From: Streptomyces sp. NBC_00414
GTDB taxonomy: Bacteria; Actinomycetota; Actinomycetes; Streptomycetales; Streptomycetaceae
Reading direction: 5' to 3'
Length of the DNA stretch: 64,000 nucleotides
Assembly (NCBI RefSeq): GCF_036038375.1
Contig: NZ_CP107935.1
Location: 8,122,001 to 8,186,000, forward strand
Notes under the pieces: model-generated
Seen by the model: only the letters and a program-made list of their open reading frames with translations
What the model was told of the DNA's origin: nothing
Database searches by the model: none
Shown: positions 7,657-16,265 of the stretch, piece after piece
Layout: each line of letters begins with the position of its first letter
Position numbering within the stretch: the stretch's first letter is position 1
Translations under genes and position numbers: made by a program

Positions 7657-9234
7657 GTGGACGAGAGCGGCGGGAGCGGGCAGCCGCGATCCGGTACTGA
7701 CGAGGCGGACGAGCACCGCACGGGTCAGCCGGGACCCGGCGACCCGGCGACCACGACGGCCAGGCCGCCCTCCGACCAGCAGCCGCACGAAGCCGACACC
7801 GCGGCGGAACCGGCGGCCCCGGCCCGCCCCGAACCGACGGACGGCACGGAGCCCGTACGCCTCCACAAGGCGCCCGGAACCGGCAGCACCCAGGCCCCGG
7901 CTCCGCCCCCGGCTCCGGCGGAAGAGGGACCGGCCGGCCACGCCCCCGGCGGACAGCCGCACGACACCCACAAGCCGGACGCCCACAAGCCGGACGCCCA
8001 CCAGCCCGAGGTCCACAGGTCCGAGGCCCACACCACCCCGGCGCCCGGCGGCAAGAAGGGCCCCGCCCCCCGCCGCCCCAAGGAACCCGGCGGCGGCCTC
8101 CTCATGGGACGCCCCTTCGGCGTACCCGTGTACGTGGCACCCAGCTGGTTCCTCGTCGCCGCACTCATCACCTGGGTCTTCGGCGGCCAGCTCGACCGCG
8201 TCCTGCCCGAGCTGGGCATGGCCCGCTACCTCGTCTCGCTCTTCTTCGCCGTCGCCTTCTACGCCTCCGTACTCGTCCACGAACTGGCGCACACGGTCGC
8301 GGCCCTGCGCTTCGGGCTCCCCGTGCGCCGGATCCAGCTGCAGTTCTTCGGCGGCGTCTCCGAGATCGAGAAGGAATCCGAGACACCCGGACGCGAGTTC
8401 GTCCTCGCCTTCGTCGGCCCACTGCTCTCGCTCATCCTCAGCGGCCTCTTCTACCTCGCCCTCCAGACCGTCGAACCCGGCACCGTCCCCGGCGTCCTCC
8501 TGGGCGGCCTGATGATCTCCAACCTGATCGTCGCCGCGTTCAACCTGCTCCCCGGCCTGCCCCTCGACGGGGGCCGCATGCTCAGGGCCGTCGTCTGGAA
8601 GATCACCGGCAAACCGATGAGCGGCACCGTCGCCGCCGCCTGGGTCGGCCGCGCCCTCGCGATCTCCGTACTCATCGGACTGCCCCTGCTCACCCACTCC
8701 GGCGGCCTCGGCACCGACGCCGAGGACATCGGCGGCATGGACACCGTCATGGACGCCCTGCTCGCCGCGATCCTCGCCGCGATCATCTGGACCGGCGCCG
8801 GGAACAGCCTGCGCGTGGCCCGTCTGCGGGAACACCTGCCCGAGCTGAGAGCCCGCGCCCTCACCCGGCGCGCGGTCCCCGTCGAGACCCACACCCCGCT
8901 CTCCGAAGCACTGCGCCGCGCCAACGAGGCCGGCGCCCGCGCCCTGGTCGTGGTGGACGCCGACGGCGACCCCCTCTCGCTCGTCCGCGAGGCCGCCATC
9001 GTGGGCGTACCGGAACACCGCCGCCCCTGGGTCGCCGTCAGCGGCCTCGCCCAGGACCTGACGGACGGCATGCGCGTCTCCGCCGAACTGGCCGGCGAGG
9101 ACCTCCTGGAAGTACTGCGCGCGACCCCGGCGACCGAATACCTCGTGGTGGAGGACTCCGGCGAGATCTACGGAGTCCTCTCGGCGGCGGACGTCGAGAA
9201 GGCCTTCGTCAAGGCAATGGCCCGCCCGAGCTGA
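7657..9234 (+). CDS. M50 site-2-type membrane zinc protease with CBS-like C-terminus
   Basis: A 525-residue intramembrane metalloprotease. Residues 1 to about 150 are Pro/Ala/His-rich and contain short HKPDAHKPDAHQPEVH-type repeats, probably cytosolic and disordered. About six membrane segments follow, with zinc motif HELAH (H208-H212) and the second motif LDGGR (D304). The last 140 residues form a CBS-pair-like region (VETHTPLSEAL through EIYGVLSAADVEKAF), as in SpoIVFB-like M50B proteases regulated by nucleotides. The GTG start at 7657 has GAGGG 6 nt upstream; the frame is open further upstream but overlaps the divergent promoter. The substrate is unknown; related enzymes release membrane-held regulators. 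Confidence 0.9.
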   Translation: MDESGGSGQPRSGTDEADEHRTGQPGPGDPATTTARPPSDQQPHEADTAAEPAAPARPEPTDGTEPVRLHKAPGTGSTQAPAPPPAPAEEGPAGHAPGGQPHDTHKPDAHKPDAHQPEVHRSEAHTTPAPGGKKGPAPRRPKEPGGGLLMGRPFGVPVYVAPSWFLVAALITWVFGGQLDRVLPELGMARYLVSLFFAVAFYASVLVHELAHTVAALRFGLPVRRIQLQFFGGVSEIEKESETPGREFVLAFVGPLLSLILSGLFYLALQTVEPGTVPGVLLGGLMISNLIVAAFNLLPGLPLDGGRMLRAVVWKITGKPMSGTVAAAWVGRALAISVLIGLPLLTHSGGLGTDAEDIGGMDTVMDALLAAILAAIIWTGAGNSLRVARLREHLPELRARALTRRAVPVETHTPLSEALRRANEAGARALVVVDADGDPLSLVREAAIVGVPEHRRPWVAVSGLAQDLTDGMRVSAELAGEDLLEVLRATPATEYLVVEDSGEIYGVLSAADVEKAFVKAMARPS

Positions 9235-9257
9235 GCCCGGCCCCCGGGGCGCCCTCC

Positions 9258-9310
9258 AGGGGCGCGGGGCCGTCTCGACATGCGGCTCCGCCGCGTGGGC
9301 GCGACCAGCC
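9258..9310 (+). repeat. Dispersed repeat, long form
   Basis: A 53-bp element that begins with the AGGGGCGCGGGG core and continues through CGACATGCGGCTCCGCC to GCGACCAGCC. The same 53 bp, with a few changes, occurs inverted at 42081-42133. It fills most of the gap between the protease gene and trmI and contains internal inverted symmetry (GGCTCCGCC with neighbours). Confidence 0.75.
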
Positions 9311-9394
9311 ACGACGCACCTGCGGTGAGCCACGCTCCGGAGCACAGCGAGCCCCTGGTCGGCCCCCTCCGCAATCGCCGGTAGGGTAAGTGAC

Positions 9395-10300
9395 ATGTCC
9401 GAACCGACCGGTGCCGCCCGCCGACGCGGGCCCTTCAAGGTCGGGGACCAGGTACAGCTGACCGACCCCAAGGGCCGCCACTACACGTTCACGCTCGAAG
9501 CGGGGAAGAACTTCCACACCCACAAGGGTTCCTTCCCGCACGACGAGCTGATCGGCGCACCCGAGGGCAGCGTTGTCCGCACCACGGGGAACGTCGCCTA
9601 TCTGGCGCTGCGCCCCCTGCTCCCCGACTACGTCCTGTCCATGCCCCGCGGCGCCGCCGTGGTCTACCCCAAGGACGCGGGGCAGATCCTGTCCTTCGCC
9701 GACATCTTCCCCGGCGCACGCGTCGTGGAAGCCGGCGTGGGCTCCGGCTCCCTCAGCACCTTCCTGCTCCGCGCCGTCGGCGACCAGGGAATGCTGCACT
9801 CGTACGAGCGCCGCGAGGACTTCGCCGAGATCGCCCAGCAGAACGTGGAGCGCTACTTCGGTGGCCCCCACCCCGCCTGGCAGCTCACCGTCGGCGACCT
9901 CCAGGACAACCTGTCGGACACCGAGGTGGACCGTGTCGTCCTCGACATGCTGGCCCCCTGGGAGTGCCTGGAGGCCGTCTCCAAGGCGCTCGTCCCCGGC
10001 GGCATCGTCTGCTGCTACGTGGCCACCACCACCCAGCTCGCACGGACCGTCGAGTCCATCCGCGAGATCGGCTGCTTCAACGAGCCGACCGCCTGGGAGT
10101 CGATGGTCCGCAACTGGCACATCGAGGGCCTGGCCGTCCGCCCCGACCACCGGATGATCGGCCACACCGGCTTCCTGCTCACCGCCCGCCGCCTCGCGGA
10201 CGGCGTCGAGCCGCCCATGCGCCGCCGCCGCCCCTCCAAGGGCGCGTACGGCGACGACTACACCGGACCGAACGCCGACGGGGGCGCCGCCGGCCGCTGA
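9395..10300 (+). CDS. trmI: tRNA (adenine-58-N1)-methyltransferase
   Basis: Methylates N1 of A58 in the T-loop of tRNA using S-adenosylmethionine. At 301 residues it is the usual size for actinobacterial TrmI. An N-terminal beta domain (GDQVQLTDPKGRHYTFTLEAGKNFHTHKG) precedes the Rossmann fold with SAM motif I VVEAGVGSGSLSTFLLRAVG and the motif DRVVLDMLAPWE. Older annotations call it protein-isoaspartate methyltransferase-like, but the N-terminal domain fits TrmI. A -10-like TAGGGT (9382-9387) ends 7 nt before the ATG and there is no ribosome site, so the message may be leaderless. Confidence 0.93.
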   Translation: MSEPTGAARRRGPFKVGDQVQLTDPKGRHYTFTLEAGKNFHTHKGSFPHDELIGAPEGSVVRTTGNVAYLALRPLLPDYVLSMPRGAAVVYPKDAGQILSFADIFPGARVVEAGVGSGSLSTFLLRAVGDQGMLHSYERREDFAEIAQQNVERYFGGPHPAWQLTVGDLQDNLSDTEVDRVVLDMLAPWECLEAVSKALVPGGIVCCYVATTTQLARTVESIREIGCFNEPTAWESMVRNWHIEGLAVRPDHRMIGHTGFLLTARRLADGVEPPMRRRRPSKGAYGDDYTGPNADGGAAGR

Positions 10301-10333
10301 CCCGGCCCCTGCCGCACACAACGCGAAAGCACC

Positions 10334-10372
10334 GTGGCCGAGTTCCCGAGGACCCCTCGGGAACTCGGCCAC
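10334..10372 (+). terminator. Rho-independent-type terminator after trmI
   Basis: Perfect 18-bp arms GTGGCCGAGTTCCCGAGG / CCTCGGGAACTCGGCCAC with a 3-nt loop, followed by AGCTCTTTT. Confidence 0.9.
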
Positions 10373-10489
10373 AGCTCTTTTCCCCTGACGATCCGCCAGT
10401 ACCCCGCACCCCACCGTTCCCTCGCGGTGTGACGTGTGGCACCATGCTGGCCACCCCACCGGCACAGCCCTCACAGGAGACACTTCCTA

Positions 10490-11065
10490 GTGCAGCAATC
10501 CGCCGTCCCGGAACTGGCCCACACGAACACCCGCCCGATCCACTGGGTCGCCACGGCGGCGGCGCTCGCCGCGGTCGTCGCGGCCTCCGGCTTCCTGCAA
10601 CCCGACGAGGCCACGGCCGCCCAGCACGGCACCGAGGCGAAGAGCGCCCCGGTGGCCACGACACCCCCCGACCCGGCCCGCGCCGACTTCCCCCTGGACT
10701 GCGGCCCCGCGAAGGTCCTCGTCCAGAAGAAGGCCTCGGGCGACCTCGACGGGGACGGCCTCCCCGAGACGGTCGCCGTGGTCCGCTGCGACGCCGGATC
10801 CGGCACCCCGCCCAGCGGCGTCTACGTCCTCACCAGGTCCGGGGGCACCTCGAAGGCCAGGGTCGTCGCCACCCTCGTCGACCCGAAGGACCGACTGTCC
10901 GTCCAGGACTTCGCCGTCCGCGACGCCACCGTCACCGCGACCCTGCTCGGCTACTCCTCGCCCGACGTACCGAGTTGCTGCCCCGACGTGAACGAGGGCG
11001 CCAAGTGGCAGTGGAAGAACGGCGCATTCGTACGCTCGACACCGCCCGCGGCCCGGAGCATGTGA
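10490..11065 (+). CDS. Secreted protein of unknown function
   Basis: A 191-residue protein with a probable Sec signal peptide (hydrophobic run WVATAAALAAVVAASGFL, possible cleavage near ATA-AQ). The mature part contains DLDGDGLPETVAVV, an Asp-rich loop like the calcium-binding FG-GAP/EF-loop motif, and Cys residues including a CC pair in VPSCCPD that could form disulfides. I do not recognise a family with a known activity. The GTG at 10490 has AGGAG 10 nt upstream and gives a normal signal peptide; the open frame starts at 10436, where the extra residues look artificial. It is a single gene, followed by a convergent ferredoxin gene. Confidence 0.75.
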   Translation: MQQSAVPELAHTNTRPIHWVATAAALAAVVAASGFLQPDEATAAQHGTEAKSAPVATTPPDPARADFPLDCGPAKVLVQKKASGDLDGDGLPETVAVVRCDAGSGTPPSGVYVLTRSGGTSKARVVATLVDPKDRLSVQDFAVRDATVTATLLGYSSPDVPSCCPDVNEGAKWQWKNGAFVRSTPPAARSM

Positions 11066-11175
11066 GCCCGGGCGTCTGAGACCGGACGTGCGGGACCCGG
11101 CCGTGTGAGAAGAAAGACAGAAGAAAGACAACCGGGAGGAACCGGGCACCCGCGTGACGCGAGGTGCCCGTCCGC

Positions 11176-11481
11176 TCACTCCGCGTCGGGACCGTAGACC
11201 TCGACGCTGTCCGACACCCGGCGTACGTGGATGCAGTCGCCCGGGCACTCCTTCGCGGAGTCGGCGACGTCACGCAGAAGCGTCAGGGGTACGGGCGTTG
11301 TCGCCCCCGGGGTCTGCAGGAGCTCGTCGCCCGAGCTCTTCACATAGGCCAGCCCGTCGATGTCCAGTTCGAACACCTCGGGCGCGTACTGGGCGCAGAT
11401 CCCGTCGCCGGTGCACAGGTCCTGGTCGATCCAGACCTCAAGCGCCTCGCCGTCGACTGCGGCCTCCTGCTGCACGGTCAT
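11176..11481 (-). CDS. 3Fe-4S-type ferredoxin
   Basis: A 101-residue small electron carrier. The cluster ligands fit the Streptomyces P450-type ferredoxins: CTGDGIC (C-x5-C) near the N-terminus, then ECPGDC near the C-terminus, with the usual PEVFELDIDGLAYV between them. An insertion (residues about 50-70, SSGDELLQTPGATTPVP) makes it longer than the typical 65-residue form. It is transcribed away from arc and shares that intergenic region. A P450 partner is not adjacent; the only P450 in the window is in the conservon 31 kb away, so no pairing is claimed. Confidence 0.88.
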   Translation of the reverse strand: MTVQQEAAVDGEALEVWIDQDLCTGDGICAQYAPEVFELDIDGLAYVKSSGDELLQTPGATTPVPLTLLRDVADSAKECPGDCIHVRRVSDSVEVYGPDAE

Positions 11482-11666
11482 TTCTCCTGCCGTTTCCTGC
11501 GCAGAGCGGCCCGAAGACGGGGAATCGCGCCAGCTCTGACGGGTGTTGAACACTTCGACCCTACCTCCGTCGGCTTCCCAATCATGTTGGGTGGGTATTC
11601 CACTGGCGTGAGGGAGAGCGCAAGGGTGAAGATCGGACACACCCCGACAGTCTTTTGATCTAGGGG

Positions 11667-11694
11667 TTTCAATCGACACCCACCCAGGTAGGGT
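11667..11694 (+). promoter_or_regulatory. Candidate promoter of arc
   Basis: TTTCAA (11667-11672), 16 nt, TAGGGT (11689-11694), lying 38 nt before the arc start. It is a plausible housekeeping sigma-type promoter judged by eye only. Confidence 0.35.
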
Positions 11695-11732
11695 CTGGAA
11701 GCGTCCAGCTCCCCTTGGAGGAGGTGAGGACC

Positions 11733-13499
11733 GTGGCAGCCCACGACGACGACATGAACCGCGGCATCCGCCCGGGACGAGGGTCCGACGACCCGTCCGG
11801 GCAGATTGCCTACCTTGAGCAGGAGATCGCCGTCCTGCGACGCAAGCTCGCCGACTCTCCGCGACACACGAGGATTCTCGAAGAGCGGATCGTCGAGCTG
11901 CAGACCAATCTGGCCGGCGTGTCCGCGCAGAACGAGCGGCTGGCCAACACCCTCCGAGAGGCCCGCGACCAGATCGTGGCACTCAAGGAGGAGGTCGACC
12001 GGCTCGCGCAGCCGCCGGCCGGCTTCGGGGTCTTCCTCGCAGCGAACGAGGACGGCACCGCCGACATCTTCACCGGGGGCCGCAAACTCCGGGTGAACGT
12101 CAGCCCCAGCGTCGAGCTCGAAGAGCTCAGGCGCGGCCAGGAACTGATGCTCAACGAAGCTCTCAACGTGGTCGAGGCCATGGAGTACGAGAGCGTCGGC
12201 GACATCGTCACCCTCAAGGAGATCCTGGAGGACGGTGAGCGTGCCCTCGTGCAGGGGCACACCGACGAGGAACGGGTGGTCCGGCTCGCCGAGCCACTCC
12301 TCGACATCAACATCCGCCCCGGCGACGCACTCCTCCTCGAACCCCGCTCCGGCTACGTCTACGAGGTCGTGCCCAAGAGCGAGGTCGAGGAACTCGTCCT
12401 CGAAGAAGTCCCGGACATCGGCTACGAGCAGATCGGCGGTCTGGGCGGCCAGATCGAGATGATCCGCGACGCCGTCGAGCTCCCCTACCTCCACCCCGAC
12501 CTCTTCAAGGAGCACGAACTGCGGCCGCCCAAGGGCGTCCTGCTGTACGGGCCCCCCGGATGCGGCAAGACGCTCATCGCCAAGGCCGTCGCCAACTCAC
12601 TGGCCAAGAAGGTCGCCGAGGTGACCGGACAGGCCCAGGGCAAGAGCTTCTTCCTCAACATCAAGGGACCCGAGCTCCTCAACAAGTACGTCGGCGAGAC
12701 CGAGCGGCAGATCCGCCTCGTCTTCCAGCGCGCCCGTGAGAAGGCCAGCGAGGGCACCCCCGTCATCGTCTTCTTCGACGAGATGGAATCCCTCTTCCGC
12801 ACCCGTGGATCAGGCGTCAGCTCGGACGTGGAGAACACCATCGTCCCGCAGCTGCTCGCCGAGATCGACGGCGTGGAGGGCCTGCAGAACGTGGTGGTGA
12901 TCGGCGCCTCGAACCGCGAGGACATGATCGACCCCGCGATCCTGCGCCCCGGCCGGCTCGACGTGAAGATCAAGATCGAGCGTCCGGACGCCGAAGCGGC
13001 CAAGGACATCTTCGCCAAGTACCTCACCGAGCGTCTCCCGCTGCACCCCGACGACGTCGGCGAGCACGGAGGCAGCAAGACCACCACCGTCCAGAGCATG
13101 ATCCAGACCGCCGTCGAGCACATGTACACCGAGTCCGAGGAAAACCGCTTCCTCGAAGTCACGTACGCGAACGGCGACAAGGAAGTCCTCTACTTCAAGG
13201 ACTTCAACTCCGGCGCCATGATCGAGAACATCGTCGGCCGCGCCAAGAAGATGGCGATCAAGGACTTCCTCGAACACAGCCAGAAGGGTCTGCGGGTCTC
13301 CCACCTGCTGCAGGCCTGCGTGGACGAGTTCAAGGAGAACGAGGACCTGCCGAACACCACCAACCCGGACGACTGGGCCCGAATCTCCGGAAAGAAGGGC
13401 GAACGGATCGTTTACATCCGGACACTCATCACCGGAAAGCAGGGCGCGGACACCGGACGCTCCATCGACACGGTGGCGAACACCGGTCAGTACCTGTAA
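11733..13499 (+). CDS. arc: Proteasomal AAA+ ATPase (ARC/Mpa)
   Basis: Hexameric unfoldase that recognises pupylated proteins and feeds them to the 20S core. The 588 residues start with a coiled coil (about 30-95, QIAYLEQEIAVLRRKL) that binds Pup. Two OB-like interdomain strands and one AAA domain follow: Walker A GPPGCGKT at 273-280, Walker B VIVFFDE with D349/E350, and second region of homology IDPAILRPGRLD. The C-terminus GQYL fits the HbYX-type docking tail that opens the 20S gate. The GTG start is chosen after GGAGGAGG; the in-frame TTG at 11715 lies in that site. A strong terminator separates it from dop. Confidence 0.97.
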   Translation: MAAHDDDMNRGIRPGRGSDDPSGQIAYLEQEIAVLRRKLADSPRHTRILEERIVELQTNLAGVSAQNERLANTLREARDQIVALKEEVDRLAQPPAGFGVFLAANEDGTADIFTGGRKLRVNVSPSVELEELRRGQELMLNEALNVVEAMEYESVGDIVTLKEILEDGERALVQGHTDEERVVRLAEPLLDINIRPGDALLLEPRSGYVYEVVPKSEVEELVLEEVPDIGYEQIGGLGGQIEMIRDAVELPYLHPDLFKEHELRPPKGVLLYGPPGCGKTLIAKAVANSLAKKVAEVTGQAQGKSFFLNIKGPELLNKYVGETERQIRLVFQRAREKASEGTPVIVFFDEMESLFRTRGSGVSSDVENTIVPQLLAEIDGVEGLQNVVVIGASNREDMIDPAILRPGRLDVKIKIERPDAEAAKDIFAKYLTERLPLHPDDVGEHGGSKTTTVQSMIQTAVEHMYTESEENRFLEVTYANGDKEVLYFKDFNSGAMIENIVGRAKKMAIKDFLEHSQKGLRVSHLLQACVDEFKENEDLPNTTNPDDWARISGKKGERIVYIRTLITGKQGADTGRSIDTVANTGQYL

Positions 13500-13508
13500 A
13501 AGACAGGG

Positions 13509-13543
13509 TGGCTGCGGGTGCCCTCACCGGGCACCCGCAGCCA
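13509..13543 (+). terminator. Terminator after arc
   Basis: TGGCTGCGGGTGCC / GGGCACCCGCAGCCA stem with a short loop, then ACTGTTTT. It implies that dop is transcribed from its own promoter in 13545-13733. Confidence 0.88.
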
Positions 13544-13733
13544 ACTGTTTTCCAGGGCACAGCTGGAGCTGAGCAATGACGCAAATGATCTCCCCACCAG
13601 CGCAAAGGCGCTCTAGGCTCTTCGGTACCGCCGAGTCGCGCAGTGCGGGGACGGGCACCGCACACGCACCGGAGCGCCAGCGGTACTTGAGCGGCGCCCC
13701 CGACCGAGGGCGCCGCCGGGCAAGGAGGGCCGC

Positions 13734-15245
13734 ATGACCGTACGGCGAGTAATGGGCATCGAGACGGAATACGGGATCTCCGTCCCCGGCCACCCCAACG
13801 CCAATGCCATGCTCACCTCGTCCCAGATCGTCAACGCCTACGCGGCGGCGATGCACCGGGCCCGGCGGGCCCGCTGGGACTTCGAGGAGGAGAACCCGCT
13901 GCGGGACGCGCGGGGCTTCGACCTCGCCCGCGAAGCCGCCGACTCCAGTCAGCTCACCGACGAGGACATCGGCCTGGCCAATGTCATCCTCACCAACGGG
14001 GCGCGGCTGTACGTGGACCACGCACACCCGGAATACAGCTCCCCCGAAGTGACCAACCCCCTGGACGCCGTCCTGTGGGACAAGGCCGGCGAACGCATCA
14101 TGGCGGAGGCAGCCGAGCGCGCGGCGCAGCTCCCCGGCGCCCAGCCGATCCACCTCTACAAGAACAACACCGACAACAAGGGCGCCTCCTACGGCACGCA
14201 CGAGAACTACCTGATGAAGCGGGAGACCCCCTTCTCGGACATCGTGCGCCACCTCACCCCGTTCTTCGTCTCACGCCAGGTCGTCACCGGAGCGGGCCGC
14301 GTCGGTATCGGTCAGGACGGCCACGAACACGGCTTCCAGCTCAGCCAGCGCGCCGACTACTTCGAGGTCGAGGTGGGCCTAGAAACCACCCTGAAGCGCC
14401 CCATCATCAACACCCGCGACGAGCCGCACGCGGACGCCGAGAAGTACCGCCGCCTGCACGTGATCATCGGCGACGCGAACCTCTCCGAGATCTCGACCTA
14501 CCTCAAGCTCGGCACGACCGCCCTGGTCCTGTCCATGATCGAGGACGGCTTCATCGCCGTGGACCTCGCCGTGGACCAGCCGGTGCGCACCCTGCACCAG
14601 GTCTCGCACGACCCGTCCCTCAAGCGCCTGATCACCCTCCGCAGCGGCCGGACCCTCACCGCGGTCCAGCTACAGATGGAGTACTTCGAACTGGCGCGCA
14701 AGTACGTCGAGGAGCGCTACGGGGCCGACGCGGACGACCAGACCAAGGACGTGCTCACGCGCTGGGAGGACGTCCTGGGCCGCCTGGAGACCGATCCGAT
14801 GAGCCTGTCCGGCGAGTTGGACTGGGTTGCCAAGCGGGAGCTCATGGAGGGCTACCGGCGCCGTGACGACCTCGACTGGGACGCGGCCCGGCTGCACCTG
14901 GTCGACCTCCAGTACGCCGACGTACGGGCCGACAAGGGCCTCTACAACCGTCTGGTGGCCCGCGGCAGGATCAAGCGGCTGCTGGGCGAGACGGACGTGG
15001 AGCGGGCCGAGACCAAGCCGCCGGAGGACACCCGCGCGTACTTCCGCGGGCGCTGCCTCGAACAGTACGCGGACGACGTCGCGGCGGCCTCCTGGGACTC
15101 GGTGATCTTCGATCTGCCGGGCCGGGACTCGCTCCAGCGCGTCCCAACCCTTGAGCCGCTTCGCGGAACGCGTAATCACGTGAAAGAGCTTCTCGACCGC
15201 TGTCGCACGGCAGAAGACCTGGTCAAAGTCCTGTCGGGCAACTGA
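13734..15245 (+). CDS. dop: Pup deamidase/depupylase
   Basis: A 503-residue member of the carboxylate-amine ligase fold shared with PafA and glutamine synthetase. The opening VMGIETEYGISVPG supplies the nucleotide-binding Glu residues, and the catalytic Asp is D95 in ARLYVDHAHPEYSSPE. The roughly 40-residue insertion before it (about 45-80, FEEENPLRDARGFDLA) is the Dop-loop that distinguishes it from PafA. INTRDEPHADAEKYRRLH is shared by both families. AAGGAGG precedes the ATG. Since the Pup encoded next door already ends in Glu, the main job here is probably removal of Pup from substrates. A hairpin follows the gene at 15290-15321. Confidence 0.96.
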   Translation: MTVRRVMGIETEYGISVPGHPNANAMLTSSQIVNAYAAAMHRARRARWDFEEENPLRDARGFDLAREAADSSQLTDEDIGLANVILTNGARLYVDHAHPEYSSPEVTNPLDAVLWDKAGERIMAEAAERAAQLPGAQPIHLYKNNTDNKGASYGTHENYLMKRETPFSDIVRHLTPFFVSRQVVTGAGRVGIGQDGHEHGFQLSQRADYFEVEVGLETTLKRPIINTRDEPHADAEKYRRLHVIIGDANLSEISTYLKLGTTALVLSMIEDGFIAVDLAVDQPVRTLHQVSHDPSLKRLITLRSGRTLTAVQLQMEYFELARKYVEERYGADADDQTKDVLTRWEDVLGRLETDPMSLSGELDWVAKRELMEGYRRRDDLDWDAARLHLVDLQYADVRADKGLYNRLVARGRIKRLLGETDVERAETKPPEDTRAYFRGRCLEQYADDVAAASWDSVIFDLPGRDSLQRVPTLEPLRGTRNHVKELLDRCRTAEDLVKVLSGN

Positions 15246-15289
15246 AACGGCCACAGGACCGATCCGGCCCGACAGGGTGGAAAGGCCGC

Positions 15290-15321
15290 CGTCCGGGAAT
15301 CATCGAGGTGGTTCCCGGACG
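15290..15321 (+). terminator. Stem-loop between dop and pup
   Basis: Perfect 10-bp arms CGTCCGGGAA / TTCCCGGACG around a 12-nt loop, followed by TTGTA only. It may attenuate rather than fully stop transcription before pup. A -10-like TAGGGT lies downstream at 15359-15364. Confidence 0.55.
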
Positions 15322-15401
15322 TTGTAGCAACTGCGGGGCCGATGTCGGACCCTGCTTGTAGGGTCTGATCAAGAACGTCGAAACCGAGCGGGGTGAGGGT
15401 T

Positions 15402-15617
15402 ATGGCGACCAAGGACACCGGCGGCGGACAGCAGAAGGCGACGCGCGAGACCGAGCAGGCCGAGGAGGCGCCCGAGGTACAGGCATCCGAGGACCTCAAG
15501 GAGCGCCAGGAAAAGCTGAGCGACGACGTCGACTCGGTCCTGGACGAAATCGATGACGTACTTGAGGAGAATGCCGAGGACTTCGTGAGGTCCTTCGTGC
15601 AAAAAGGTGGAGAGTAA
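15402..15617 (+). CDS. pup: Prokaryotic ubiquitin-like protein Pup
   Basis: A 71-residue disordered modifier attached to lysines by PafA. It has the conserved C-terminal half SEDLKERQEKLSDDVDSVLDEIDD through VRSFVQKGG that becomes helical on Arc. The gene ends GGT GGA GAG TAA, so the product ends Gly-Gly-Glu and not Gly-Gly-Gln. It can be ligated without prior deamidation. The ATG at 15402 gives the standard MATKDTGG start; an in-frame GTG or ATG upstream is unlikely. A nuclease gene follows after 42 nt. Confidence 0.97.
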   Translation: MATKDTGGGQQKATRETEQAEEAPEVQASEDLKERQEKLSDDVDSVLDEIDDVLEENAEDFVRSFVQKGGE

Positions 15618-15659
15618 AGGCTGATCGGCTAGCTTGCCTTCGAAGTGAAGGTTCGGGGG

Positions 15660-16265
15660 ATGGCGGGAAGTCTGCCGGAGAAGCGGTGCTCGGGCTGCGA
15701 GAGGGTTCTCTCTCTCGCTGCCTTTGCGCGGGACAGGAACCGACTCGACGGCCTTCAGGCGCGATGCAAGGAGTGCGTGGCCGAATACGGCGCAGCGCAC
15801 TACCGGCGCCGACGCGAGGCCGAAGGAAAAGCAGTTCGGGAAAAGGTGGACGTTCCGGCCGGGCACAAGCTGTGCCGGACGTGCTGTGAGGTCAAGCCGC
15901 ACAGTGAATGGCATCGCAATGCGTCTGCGTCGGACGGTCTGTCCACACGCTGCAAAGCGTGTCGGGCTGTGCGAGCGAGGCAGGACCACCTGAAGCGCCA
16001 CTACGGCATGACCGAAGTCGAGCGTGACGAGATGGTTGCCTCTCAGAAGGGGCTCTGCGTGATCTGCCTGAAAGCTCCGGCCGTTCATGTGGATCACTGC
16101 CACGAGACGGGTAGGGTCCGTGGCGTACTGTGCTTCAACTGCAATTCGGCCATCGGCAAGTTGGGAGATGATCCCGACGCAGTTCGTCGGGCTGCCGCCT
16201 ACTTGGAGGGATCCTCGTGGAAGCCAACACTCGTAGCACCGGGCGTCTACCAGCTGCCTTCCTGA
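15660..16265 (+). CDS. Endonuclease VII-like HNH nuclease inside the proteasome cluster
   Basis: A 201-residue protein with a C-terminal recombination-endonuclease-VII HNH domain: CVICLKAPAVHVDHCHETGRVRG...CFNCN, with zinc Cys pairs and the catalytic DHCH. Two repeated N-terminal units, each a CxxC pair and a second CxxC about 20 residues later (KRCSGC...CKEC and KLCRTC...CKAC), look like zinc ribbons that may bind nucleic acid. Codon use is visibly less GC-rich than in pup or prcB. Its last 49 nt overlap the start of prcB. AAGG 8 nt before the ATG supports this start; a GTG at 15645 is possible. Its cellular role is unknown, and whether it acts with the proteasome is speculation. Confidence 0.85.
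   Translation: MAGSLPEKRCSGCERVLSLAAFARDRNRLDGLQARCKECVAEYGAAHYRRRREAEGKAVREKVDVPAGHKLCRTCCEVKPHSEWHRNASASDGLSTRCKACRAVRARQDHLKRHYGMTEVERDEMVASQKGLCVICLKAPAVHVDHCHETGRVRGVLCFNCNSAIGKLGDDPDAVRRAAAYLEGSSWKPTLVAPGVYQLPS

Noticed and set aside
11176..11481. Ferredoxin as redox partner of the conservon P450
   Set aside because: They are 31 kb apart in different transcription units; proximity in this window is no evidence of pairing.
15660..16265. Idea that the HNH gene is part of a CRISPR or toxin-immunity system
   Set aside because: No repeats, cas genes, immunity gene or secretion domain nearby; endonuclease VII-like similarity explains it better.
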